Source of the DNA: RPQJ01 sp041910015
GTDB lineage: Bacteria; Pseudomonadota; Gammaproteobacteria; Steroidobacterales; Steroidobacteraceae
Direction: 5' to 3'
DNA: 8,884 nucleotides
Assembly (NCBI GenBank): GCA_041910015.1
Contig: JAYRRR010000058.1
Span: forward strand, 1 to 8,884
Below the pieces are notes generated by a model. That model worked only from the letters and a program-made list of their open reading frames with translations. It did no database searches and had not been told where the DNA came from. Position numbers and translations under genes: made by a program. Below are positions 1 to 6,707 of this stretch, piece after piece (position 1 is the stretch's first letter; each line of letters opens with the position of its first letter).

Positions 1-1
1 G

Positions 2-343
2 CAGATGCTCAACCTCGACCTGCTCGACGGCGTGAGCTTCGCCAAGGGCTGCTACACCGGGCAGGAGATCGTCGCGCGCACGCACCACCTCGGCCGGGTC
101 AAGCGACGGACGATGCGGTTCATACTGTCGCCGGGCGAAACCCCCGCGCCGCTGGCACCGCTGCTGCTCGACGGGGCGAAGGTTGCCGAGGTGCTGATGA
201 CCGCGGCGCGGCCCGAGCGTGTGGAACTGCTGGCCGTGACCAGCCTGGAGGCGGCCGGCAAGACGCTCGTGACCGCGGACGGACGCGTCGCCGAGCCGCG
301 GGCCATGGCGTACGGGGTGACCGGGGTTCCGCCTCCGGCGTGA
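2..343 (+). CDS. ygfZ: YgfZ, tRNA-modifying / folate-binding Fe-S maturation protein (C-terminal part)
   Basis: This is the last 113 residues of a YgfZ/GcvT-type protein; the 5' part lies outside the window. The signature KGCYTGQEIVAR appears about 15 residues into the visible part. It is the conserved K-G-C-Y-x-G-Q-E motif, whose cysteine is the functionally important one in Escherichia coli YgfZ. A leading QMLNLDLLDGVSF is also typical of the family. The remainder fits the C-terminal beta-barrel and ends in AYGVTGVPPPA before TGA at 341-343. From the family, YgfZ is a cytosolic, tetrahydrofolate-dependent factor that supports certain iron-sulfur enzymes, including MiaB-type tRNA modification. 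The first ATG in view (position 5) is internal, because the frame is open to the edge. The gene converges on the minus-strand genes to its right. Family assignment is secure; partner enzymes cannot be judged here. Confidence 0.9.
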   Translation, partial: QMLNLDLLDGVSFAKGCYTGQEIVARTHHLGRVKRRTMRFILSPGETPAPLAPLLLDGAKVAEVLMTAARPERVELLAVTSLEAAGKTLVTADGRVAEPRAMAYGVTGVPPPA

Positions 344-567
344 GCCCTTCGCGGCACGGGCAGGCACCGTCACGCCGTTCGGATCGCGAGCCGATATGCC
401 AGGGAATCGTCGGTTGCTCGCCGGCGTGATCGCCGATTGTTCCGGCAACAGACTACATCCTGCCGTTGTGGTGTGCGCCTCTCGTTCGAGTTCGGCCGCC
501 CGATAGGCTCGCGGAGTCGGGGCTCTGCCATCATGGCCACGTCTCCCGGCATTGGTGCGCACCTGGG
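344..567. other. Gene-less stretch between convergent ygfZ and the Rhs-like ORF
   Basis: I find no convincing gene, tRNA or insertion-sequence end here. A 60-codon minus-strand reading frame (370-552) has a basic, low-complexity translation without recognisable motifs, so I do not call it. Reading all three minus-strand frames, I saw no YD-repeat or Rhs-core sequence that would continue the ORF at 568-1143. One short hairpin, CGGCG-TGAT-CGCCG at 422-435, could form, but no T-run follows on either strand, so it is not a convincing terminator. The stretch is slightly less GC-rich than the flanking genes and may be decayed sequence. Confidence 0.5.
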
Positions 568-1143
568 TCAGCGTTCGGCACCGTCCTTCCCGTAGCCTGA
601 TCGACCGTCTGACCGCTGCGACTCATGTGAACCGCCTTGGTTCAGCCCCTTACCTCCAGCACCTCCTGTGTATTGGACACTACCCTGCATCGCATTGACT
701 TCGTCGCTCAGTGGCGAATACGGTCTGTAGTCCTCAGACTCCCATTTTTCCCAGCCGCGACAATTCAGCGACAGCTTCAGATCGACCGTGGCAACACCCG
801 GCGGCGTCCAGATCGGAATGACGTAGGATGCAGCGCCGGAAGGGGTCACCCCGAACGTGCCCGCGGTGCGCCCGGCGGCAAGGGTCGTTGGCAACGCGCC
901 CATCGCCATGTACGACGAGTACGCGGTGTCGTCGCCCACCCCCAGCGATGGGTCCGCAATCGGCATCGACGGGCCGACGGCTGCCGGCGTCGGTGTCACC
1001 ACCGGACTGCCGTGCGGAGCGAAGTACGGCTCGGGGCGCGGCTCGCCGGCCCACCCCAGGCCGGCGATGAACGTCAGTACCGTCGCGGTGACGAACGGAA
1101 GTCCGCCTCCCCCGAGGCGTCGCCGTCGAGTCGTAGCGACCAT
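568..1143 (-). CDS. Hypothetical secreted protein with SpvB/Rhs-type N-terminal motif; probable truncated remnant
   Basis: The 191-residue product starts with a basic stretch (TTRRRR) and a hydrophobic segment (about residues 15-32). A plausible signal-peptidase site follows GLGWA at residue 32, so export is likely. A proline-rich linker follows. Residues 91-126 (GRTAGTFGVTPSGAASYVIP, then IWTPPGVATVDLKLSL) match the opening motif of SpvB/TcaB/Rhs-type secreted toxins, normally G-x-F-x-V-x-x-x-G-A-x-x-Y-x-I-P-I followed by PPG and LxLxY/N. In those proteins NSxxGNGxLGxGW and hundreds of residues of repeats come next. Here the pattern breaks at residue 127, and the last 65 residues are polar and glycine-rich with no family resemblance (CRGWEKWESEDYRPY, GGAGGKGLNQGG). 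The DNA for the tail (about 600-765) is visibly less GC-rich. ATG at 1143 lies 24 bp past the lysS stop with no clear ribosome-binding site. A truncated, decaying Rhs gene is likeliest; a short functional secreted protein is possible. Confidence 0.5.
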   Translation of the reverse strand: MVATTRRRRLGGGGLPFVTATVLTFIAGLGWAGEPRPEPYFAPHGSPVVTPTPAAVGPSMPIADPSLGVGDDTAYSSYMAMGALPTTLAAGRTAGTFGVTPSGAASYVIPIWTPPGVATVDLKLSLNCRGWEKWESEDYRPYSPLSDEVNAMQGSVQYTGGAGGKGLNQGGSHESQRSDGRSGYGKDGAER

Positions 1144-1167
1144 GGCTGTTCATTTTTGCGCGCCGGC

Positions 1168-2676
1168 TCACTCCGGCTTCATGTGCGGGAACAGCAGCAC
1201 GTCGCGGATCGACGCCTGGTTGGTGAACAACATCACCATCCGGTCCACGCCGATACCGAGCCCCGCGGTCGGCGGCAGTCCGTACTCGAGCGCGCGCACG
1301 TAGTCGGCGTCGTAGAACATCGCCTCCTCGTCGCCGCTGCTCTTGCGCGCGGCCTGCTCGCGGAAACGCTCGGCCTGGTCCTCGGCGTCGTTGAGCTCGG
1401 AAAAACCGTTGGCGATCTCGCGGCCGCCAACGAAGAACTCGAAACGGTCGGTCAGGAACGGGTCCGAGTCGTTGCGGCGAGCGAGCGGCGAGACTTCGGC
1501 GGGATACGCATAGACGAACGTGGGCTGCGCGAGCCGGTGCTCGGCGGTCTTCTCGAAGATCTCGACCTGCAGCTTGCCGGCGCCGTCGTCCGGCTTGAAC
1601 GCGATGCCGAGCTTCGCGCACCACTCGCGCAGGTACGGCACGTCGCGCAGCCGCGCGCGCTCGATGCCCGGGTTGAAGTGCACGACGAGGTCCTCGACCG
1701 TGACGCGGCGGAATGCCGAGCCGAAGTCGAATGTCTCGCCCTGGTACGCGACGCGCCGTGTGCCGCAGATCGTGTCCGCGACGCCCTGGAACATGCGCTC
1801 GACCAGATCCATGAGGTCGCGGTAGTCCGCATAGGCCTGGTAGAGCTCGAGCATCGTGAACTCGGGGTTGTGGCGCGTGGAGAGGCCTTCGTTACGGAAG
1901 TTGCGGTTGATCTCGTAGACACGCTCGAAGCCGCCGACGACGAGGCGCTTCAGGTACAGCTCGGGCGCGATGCGCAGGTACATGTCGACGTCGAGCGCGT
2001 TGTGATGCGTCACGAACGGCTTCGCGACGGCGCCGCCCGGGATCACCTGCAGCATCGGCGTCTCGACCTCCATGAAGTCGAGCGAGTCGAGGAAATTGCG
2101 CAGGTAATTGACGATGCGGGTGCGCGTGCGGAAGACCTCGCGGCTTTCCTCGCTGGTGATGAGGTCGACGTAGCGCTGGCGGTAGCGGCTTTCGACGTCG
2201 GCGAGTCCGTGCCACTTGTCGGGCAGCGGGCGCAGCGACTTGACCAGCAGCCGCAACTTGTCGACCTTGACGGACAGCTCGCCCGTGCGCGTCTTGAACA
2301 GCGTCCCCTCGGCGCCCGCGATGTCACCGACGTCCCAGCCCTTGAACTCGTCGTAGGTTTCGCCGAGCGCGCCCTGCTGCAGGAAGAGCTGGATCGAGCC
2401 GCTGCGGTCGGTGAGCTTGGCGAACGAGGCCTTGCCCATGATGCGCTTGGCCATCATGCGGCCGGCGACCGCCACCCGGACCGGGTGCGCGTCGAACCAC
2501 TCCGGCGCGTGCGCGCCGTAGGCCGTATGCAGGTCGTCGGCCGAGGCATTGCGCCGGAAATCGTTGGGAAAGGCGTGGCCGCCCGCGCGCAGACGCTCGA
2601 GCTTCGCCTTGCGCTCGGCGATCAGGTGGTTCTCGGCCTCGGCGGCTCCGATCGTCGTCGACTCTGCTTCAGGCAT
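1168..2676 (-). CDS. lysS: Lysyl-tRNA synthetase, class II (LysS)
   Basis: This cytosolic enzyme charges tRNA-Lys with lysine using ATP. The 502-residue product matches the usual length of about 505. After an N-terminal helical extension comes the OB-fold anticodon-binding domain (about residues 66-144, VAVAGRMMAKRIMGKASF). The class II catalytic core follows: motif 1 around 200-213 (DFMEVETPMLQVIPGG), motif 2 at 250-264 (FERVYEINRNFRNEG, continuing LSTRHNPEF), and motif 3 at 471-488 (AGLGIGVDRMVMLFTN, with the conserved arginine 479). FSELNDAEDQ at 425-434 is also typical of LysS. The start is ATG at 2676, preceded by GAGGA five bases upstream, and its first codon lies 24 bp past the prfB stop. 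The prfB-lysS pair is conserved in gammaproteobacteria, so co-transcription is expected. All key motifs are intact. Confidence 0.97.
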   Translation of the reverse strand: MPEAESTTIGAAEAENHLIAERKAKLERLRAGGHAFPNDFRRNASADDLHTAYGAHAPEWFDAHPVRVAVAGRMMAKRIMGKASFAKLTDRSGSIQLFLQQGALGETYDEFKGWDVGDIAGAEGTLFKTRTGELSVKVDKLRLLVKSLRPLPDKWHGLADVESRYRQRYVDLITSEESREVFRTRTRIVNYLRNFLDSLDFMEVETPMLQVIPGGAVAKPFVTHHNALDVDMYLRIAPELYLKRLVVGGFERVYEINRNFRNEGLSTRHNPEFTMLELYQAYADYRDLMDLVERMFQGVADTICGTRRVAYQGETFDFGSAFRRVTVEDLVVHFNPGIERARLRDVPYLREWCAKLGIAFKPDDGAGKLQVEIFEKTAEHRLAQPTFVYAYPAEVSPLARRNDSDPFLTDRFEFFVGGREIANGFSELNDAEDQAERFREQAARKSSGDEEAMFYDADYVRALEYGLPPTAGLGIGVDRMVMLFTNQASIRDVLLFPHMKPE

Positions 2677-2681
2677 CGCGG

Positions 2682-2686
2682 TCCTC
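2682..2686 (-). promoter_or_regulatory. Ribosome-binding site of lysS
   Basis: On the minus strand GAGGA lies five bases before the ATG at 2676, inside the short prfB-lysS gap. It supports this lysS start over the downstream in-frame methionines (the next ones are at residues 74-75, inside the OB-fold). Confidence 0.6.
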
Positions 2687-2700
2687 GTTGACCCGTGGCG

Positions 2701-3796
2701 TCACAGCCCCTGCTTCAGGCTCGCTTCCAGGAAAGGGTTCAGGTCGCCGTCAAGCACGGCCGTGGTGTTGCCGATCTCGACGCCGGTGCGCAGATCCTTG
2801 ATGCGCGACTGGTCGAGCACGTAGGAGCGGATCTGGTTGCCCCAGCTCACGTCCGACTTCGAGTCCTCGAGCACCTTGGCGGCCGCGTTGCGCTTGTTGA
2901 CCTCCAGCTCGTAGAGCTTGGCCTTGAGCATCTTCATCGCAGTCGAGCGGTTCTTGTGCTGACTGCGCTCGCTCTGGCAGGCGACGACGATGCCGCTCGG
3001 CAGGTGGCGGATGCGCACCGCGGATTCGGTCTTGTTGACGTGCTGGCCGCCGGCGCCGCTCGAGCGGTAGACGTCCGTCTCGAGGTCGGCGGGGTTGATC
3101 TCGATGTCGATGTCGTCGTCGATCTCGGGCGAGAGGAACACCGACGCGAACGACGTGTGACGACGCGCATTCGAGTCGAACGGGCTCTTGCGCACCAGCC
3201 GGTGCACCCCCGTCTCGGTCCGCAGCCAGCCGTACGCGTACTCGCCTTCGAAGCGGATCGAGCAGCTCTTGATGCCCGCGACCTCACCGTCGTTGCTGTC
3301 GATGATCTCGGTCTTGAATCCGTTCTTGTCGCCCCAGCGCAGGTACATGCGCATGAGCATCTGCGCCCAGTCCTGCGCCTCGGTGCCACCCGCGCCAGCC
3401 TGGATGTCGAGGAACGCGTTGTGCGAGTCCATCTCACCCGGGAACATGCGCTTGAACTCGAGCTTGCTGACCGCGCGATCGAGATTGCCGAGGTCGGCCT
3501 CGACCGACCGCGCCGTGCCCGCGTCGCCCTCGGCCTCCGCGAGGTCGAGCAGTTCGCCGGACTCGACGAGACCGCCGCGCAGCCTGTCGAGCGTAGCGAC
3601 CACGGCTTCGAGCCTGGTGCGCTCGCGGCCGAGCTCCTGCGCGCGCTCCGGGTTCTGCCAGACGGTCGGGTCCTCGAGCTCCCGCAGGACCTCGGTCAGC
3701 CGCTCGCGCTTGCCTTCGTAGTCAAAGGTACCCCCTCAGCGCATCGGTGCGCTGCTGGAGGTCTTCGATCTGGCGGCGGATCGGGTTGATTTCCAT
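2701..3796 (-). CDS. prfB: Peptide chain release factor 2 (RF2), expressed by +1 programmed frameshift
   Basis: RF2 recognises UGA and UAA stop codons on the ribosome and triggers peptide release. Translation from ATG at 3796 gives 24 codons (MEINPIRRQIEDLQQRTDAL, then RGYL) to an in-frame TGA at 3722-3724. Skipping one base there continues in a second frame as DYEGKRERLTEVLRELEDP for another 340 residues, making 364 in total against 365 in Escherichia coli. In full-length numbering, the stop-recognition tripeptide SPF is at 204-206 and the catalytic GGQ at 249-251 (SSGAGGQHVNKTESAVR); its glutamine is the usual PrmC methylation site. The residue matching Escherichia coli 246 is serine, as in most bacterial RF2, not the threonine of K-12. 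No strong ribosome-binding site precedes the ATG. The gene lies between recJ and lysS. An automated caller would probably start it wrongly at 3603, losing about 64 residues. Confidence 0.96.
3721..3736 (-). promoter_or_regulatory. prfB +1 programmed frameshift (autoregulatory recoding) site
   Basis: On the minus strand the sequence reads AGG GGG TAC CTT TGA C. This matches the canonical RF2 recoding site (AGG GGG TAT CTT TGA C in Escherichia coli) except for a synonymous tyrosine codon. The AGGGGG acts as an internal Shine-Dalgarno element three bases before the slippery CTT. TGA is the in-frame stop read by RF2 itself, and C is the poor termination context. In the known mechanism, scarce RF2 slows termination, the ribosome slips +1 and full-length RF2 is made. 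Everything needed for that feedback loop is visible. Confidence 0.95.
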
Positions 3797-3832
3797 CGTT
3801 CGTGCGGCGAGCGGCCGGGGTCGGAGGTTGAA

Positions 3833-3853
3833 CGGCGAAGTCTAGCATCGCCG
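3833..3853 (-). promoter_or_regulatory. Inverted repeat with extended -10-like element in the recJ-prfB gap
   Basis: The 87-bp gap between recJ and prfB holds a perfect 6-bp inverted repeat, CGGCGA-N9-TCGCCG. On the minus strand its loop reads TGCTAGACT, which resembles an extended -10 box (TGn plus TAGACT, four of six consensus positions). I see no good -35 box. A second 5-bp hairpin (CGGAG-ACTC-CTCCG, 3852-3865) lies just upstream. This could be a prfB promoter with an operator, or an RNA hairpin tuning read-through from recJ. No T-run follows, so a standard terminator is unlikely. Chance is possible at this GC content. Confidence 0.25.
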
Positions 3854-3883
3854 GAGACTCCTCCGCAGGCAGTCGCCGGCCGT

Positions 3884-5626
3884 CTACTCGACCGGTGCGA
3901 CATACTCGGCGACGAGTTGCAGTCGGCGCCTGCCATTGAACTCGTCGACTGCCGTCCGGTAGACGGCCTCGACATGCTGCTGCGAACCGATCGTCGGGGC
4001 GGAGGCATCGTCGAGATAGCGGAACGCGATGCCGTCGACGACCTCGCCGGAGTCCGTGCGGAGCCGCAGTTTCAGGTGACGACCACCGACGACGCGCGTC
4101 TCGAGCACGTCGAAGCGGCCGTCGAACGCCGGCTCCGGAAAGCCCGCGCCCCAGGGCCCGCCGTCGCGCAACGCCTCGGCGGTACCCAGGTCGAACTCGC
4201 CCGGCCGCAGCGCGCCATCGGTGTGCAGGTGTCCCGCGAGCGTGTCTTCGTCGACCCACCGGCCGACTTCTTCCGCAAAAGCCGTCTCGAACGCCGGCAG
4301 GTTCTCCTCGCGCAGCGTCATGCCGGCCGCCATGGCATGTCCACCGAACTTCTCGAGGATCCCGGGGTGATGGGTCGCGACCGCGTCAAGCACGTCGCGC
4401 ACGTGGACGCCGGGCACCGACCGCGCCGAGCCCCGGAGCCAGCCCCCGTCCGCCGGCGCAAACGCGATCACGGGACGGTGCAGCCGGTCCTTGACGCGCG
4501 ATGCCACGAGGCCGATGACGCCCTGGTGCCAGCCGCCGTCGTAGATGCAGACGCCCGCTGGCACGTGGCCTTCACGCGCGGCGACGCGTGCATCGACCTG
4601 CGCGAGCGCCTCGAACTGCATGCGCGTTTCCAGTTCGCGTCGGTCCGCGTTCAGTTGCGCTAGCTCGGCGGCCGCGGCCTGCGCCGCCACGGGCTCGTCC
4701 GTCAGCAGGCAACGGATGCCGCGCGTCATGTCGTCGAGACGGCCCGCGGCATTGAGCCGCGGGCCCGCGTGAAAACCCAGATCCTGGCTGGTGACGCCCG
4801 CCAGGCGGCGGCCAGACGCTTGCAGCAGTGCCCGCAATCCCGGCACACACCGGCCGCCGCGGATGCGCCGTAGTCCCTGGGCGACCAGGATCCGGTTGTT
4901 GAGGTCGAGCGGCACGACGTCGGCGACCGTACCGAGCGCGACGAGGTCGAGCCACTGCGCCGGGCTCGCCTCGATCCCGCGTGGCAGGCCATCGTCGCGG
5001 CGCAGCGCCTGCGTCAGCGCGGCCATGACGTAGAACGCGACGCCGACGCCCGCGAGGCACTTGGACGGAAACGCGTTGCCGGGCGCGTTCGGGTTGACGA
5101 TGCAGGCCGCCTCGGGCAATTCGCGGCCCGGCAGGTGGTGGTCCGTAACCAGCACGTCGATACCGAGCCGGCGCGCCTCGGCGACACCTTCGACCGACGA
5201 GATGCCGTTGTCGACCGTCACGATCAGGTCGGGCCGGCGCTCCGCGGCAACGCGGACAATCTCGGGTGTCAGCCCATAGCCGAACCGGAAGCGGTCCGGC
5301 ACCAGGAAGTCGGGCCGCTCGAAGCCGAGCAGCGCGAGGTGCCGCATCATCAGCGCCGTGCTCGTCGCGCCGTCCGCGTCGAAATCACCGACGATCAGCA
5401 CCCTCGCGCGCGAGCGGTGACACGAAGCGAGCAGGTCCGCCGCCTGCTCGACGCCGTCGAGCAGCCTCACCGGCAGCATCTGCTCGAGACGCAGGGCGAG
5501 GTCGTCCGCGTTGGCCACGGCACGCGCGCCGTACACACGTCGCAACACCGGATGCAGCGACGATGGCAGGCCGGCCTGCAGGTCTTCGCGCGGGTCGCGC
5601 CGGAAGATGCGTCGCCGGCCTTGCAT
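3884..5626 (-). CDS. recJ: Single-stranded-DNA-specific 5'-3' exonuclease RecJ
   Basis: RecJ degrades single-stranded DNA from the 5' end in RecFOR recombination, mismatch repair and base-excision repair. The 580-residue product matches the usual size (577 in Escherichia coli). DHH-family motifs occur in order: GDFDADGATSTAL at 80-92, VTVDNG at 136-141, VTDHH at 160-164, LGTVADVVPL at 231-240 and GPRLNAAGRLDD at 288-299. The DHHA1 domain carries GGWHQGVIGLVASR (364-377) and GGHAMAAG (428-435). The C-terminal OB-fold region holds PWGAGFPEPAFDG (491-503) and HLKLRL. Aspartates and histidines expected to bind the metals are present. ATG at 5626 is preferred because it lies two bases past the stop of the upstream gene, in the pattern TGA-GC-ATG, which suggests translational coupling; an in-frame GTG at 5680 would overlap that gene. 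prfB follows after 87 bp. Confidence 0.96.
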   Translation of the reverse strand: MQGRRRIFRRDPREDLQAGLPSSLHPVLRRVYGARAVANADDLALRLEQMLPVRLLDGVEQAADLLASCHRSRARVLIVGDFDADGATSTALMMRHLALLGFERPDFLVPDRFRFGYGLTPEIVRVAAERRPDLIVTVDNGISSVEGVAEARRLGIDVLVTDHHLPGRELPEAACIVNPNAPGNAFPSKCLAGVGVAFYVMAALTQALRRDDGLPRGIEASPAQWLDLVALGTVADVVPLDLNNRILVAQGLRRIRGGRCVPGLRALLQASGRRLAGVTSQDLGFHAGPRLNAAGRLDDMTRGIRCLLTDEPVAAQAAAAELAQLNADRRELETRMQFEALAQVDARVAAREGHVPAGVCIYDGGWHQGVIGLVASRVKDRLHRPVIAFAPADGGWLRGSARSVPGVHVRDVLDAVATHHPGILEKFGGHAMAAGMTLREENLPAFETAFAEEVGRWVDEDTLAGHLHTDGALRPGEFDLGTAEALRDGGPWGAGFPEPAFDGRFDVLETRVVGGRHLKLRLRTDSGEVVDGIAFRYLDDASAPTIGSQQHVEAVYRTAVDEFNGRRRLQLVAEYVAPVE

Positions 5627-5628
5627 GC

Positions 5629-6636
5629 TCAGAGTCCCGCCGCAACGACCGGCCGCCGCCAGAAACGCAGCCGGGCGCACGCATCGAGCGCGTGGACTCG
5701 CGCGCCGTCGTGGATGTCGAGCCTACGCAACCCGCCTGACTGCACCGCACGACGCAGGCTGGACAACAATCCGGCATCCACCTCGACCAGCGCGGCAGGC
5801 GCCTCGTCCGCCAGCGGCTGCGTCATCGCCACGAGCACGTCACTTTCATCGTCGACGCTCCCCGCAGCGAGCGCCGACTCCACGCCACCTTGAACGCGCC
5901 AGTACGCCCGGAGCCAGAGATCGTCCGCCCGCAGCGTCCAGCCGCGCAGGCCCGCAAGCGGCGTGGGCACGGCATCGAGCGTGCCGAAACCCCACAGCCA
6001 GAGCGTGTTTACTGCCGGCGTACCGGCCCGTGCGCGTGCCTCGTTGACGGGATGCTCGTGCAGCACCATCTGGATTTCGTTCATCAGGCTGCGCACCCGC
6101 GCGCCATTCTTGCCCGCGGGCAGGAAGTCGTGAACGTCGCGGCCGACGACCGCGGCCGGATCGTGCGTCACGCAATCGATCGGCTCGCCGCAGCGGACGA
6201 GCCAGACGCCTTCGACGAAATGGACGAAATCGAGCGCGTCGTCCGCGAAATGCTCGCGCAAGGTTGCGGCCAGCCGTTGCGTCTCGGCCGCGGACGGAAC
6301 GGCCGCGTCGAGTGGCGCCATCCGCAGATGTTCCATGCCCGCCACCAGATGAACCGGCTGCGCCACGGCCCAGACGGCCGCAGTGCCGCCTCCGACGCCG
6401 GCCGCGGCGGCGAGGCTGGGCCCGGCCGGCCAGCACCGCAGGCGCTCTGTCGCGAGCGGGCCGGCTCCGGAAACGAGCCACTCGCGCCAGTCGACCTGTA
6501 CCGCAGGTGTCGTCTGACCACGTCCGACCAGCCAGCCGAGCGATGGCAGCACCGGCGGCGCGCCCGCGTGACGTGCGGCGTCGATCGCCTCGCGCAGCCA
6601 TGGCAGGGCGACCCTTGCGACGCGCGCGTCACTCAT
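5629..6636 (-). CDS. RpfE-like conserved protein (COG4255 type), function uncertain
   Basis: The 335-residue product resembles the proteobacterial family that includes Xanthomonas RpfE. Distinctive matches are VHLVAGMEHLRM (95-106), FVHFVEGVWLV with a following CG (137-149), and the long signature at 186-216, which begins NEIQMVLHEHPVNEAR and continues AGTPAVNTLWLWG. The C-terminus (LRRLDIHDG, then ARLRFWRRP) also fits. Members are sometimes labelled phosphoglycerate mutase, but I see no experimentally grounded catalytic motif, so no reaction is assigned. There is no signal peptide or clear membrane helix, so it is probably cytosolic. ATG at 6636 is chosen over an in-frame GTG at 6669 because the family's start region (LPWLREAIDAARHAG) lies just downstream and a longer divergent gap results. 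It is first in the block and its stop lies two bases before the recJ ATG. From recall of Xanthomonas rpf-region maps, rpfE lies next to recJ, prfB and lysS there too. Confidence 0.75.
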   Translation of the reverse strand: MSDARVARVALPWLREAIDAARHAGAPPVLPSLGWLVGRGQTTPAVQVDWREWLVSGAGPLATERLRCWPAGPSLAAAAGVGGGTAAVWAVAQPVHLVAGMEHLRMAPLDAAVPSAAETQRLAATLREHFADDALDFVHFVEGVWLVRCGEPIDCVTHDPAAVVGRDVHDFLPAGKNGARVRSLMNEIQMVLHEHPVNEARARAGTPAVNTLWLWGFGTLDAVPTPLAGLRGWTLRADDLWLRAYWRVQGGVESALAAGSVDDESDVLVAMTQPLADEAPAALVEVDAGLLSSLRRAVQSGGLRRLDIHDGARVHALDACARLRFWRRPVVAAGL

Positions 6637-6707
6637 GCGCCCGTCTCGCACGAACGCCACTGCCGCCACGTCGTGCCGCCGGTCGCCGCTTGCAGTAAGG
6701 TGGGATC
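6637..6707. promoter_or_regulatory. Divergent intergenic region with ribosome-binding site for the Mth938-like gene
   Basis: These 71 bp separate the rpfE-like gene (leftward) from the Mth938-like gene (rightward) and should hold promoters for both. I could not pick out convincing -35/-10 pairs on either strand. On the plus strand AAGGTGG at 6697-6703 is a plausible Shine-Dalgarno sequence, although its end is only four bases from the ATG at 6708; pairing through AAGG gives about seven. If the leftward gene really starts at the GTG at 6669, the region shrinks to 38 bp. Confidence 0.4.

Noticed and set aside
422..435. CGGCG-TGAT-CGCCG hairpin as a terminator for ygfZ or the minus-strand genes.
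   Set aside because: The stem is only five base pairs and no T-run follows on either strand.
478..495. CTCGTTCGAGTTCG, resembling a tRNA T-loop.
   Set aside because: No matching acceptor stem, D-arm or anticodon arm can be built around it.
370..552. A 60-codon minus-strand frame downstream of the Rhs-like ORF.
   Set aside because: It has no family motif, ribosome-binding site or coding-like composition, and it does not continue the Rhs pattern.
734..1624. A 296-codon minus-strand frame overlapping lysS and the Rhs-like ORF.
   Set aside because: It is an out-of-frame arginine-rich translation of lysS that runs into the next gene; it covers the class II core in the wrong frame.
637..2691. 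A 684-codon open frame on the plus strand, opposite lysS.
   Set aside because: It is an antisense shadow of lysS and the Rhs-like ORF: its translation is Arg/Val/Leu/Glu-rich, has no domain pattern, and long antisense frames are expected at this GC content.
2695..3789. A 364-codon plus-strand frame opposite prfB.
   Set aside because: Same antisense effect. prfB has every diagnostic motif on the other strand, and the equal length to RF2 is only coincidence.
3696..4259. A 187-codon minus-strand frame spanning the recJ end and the prfB start.
   Set aside because: It overlaps recJ out of frame; only its last codons coincide with the second-frame sequence around the prfB recoding site.
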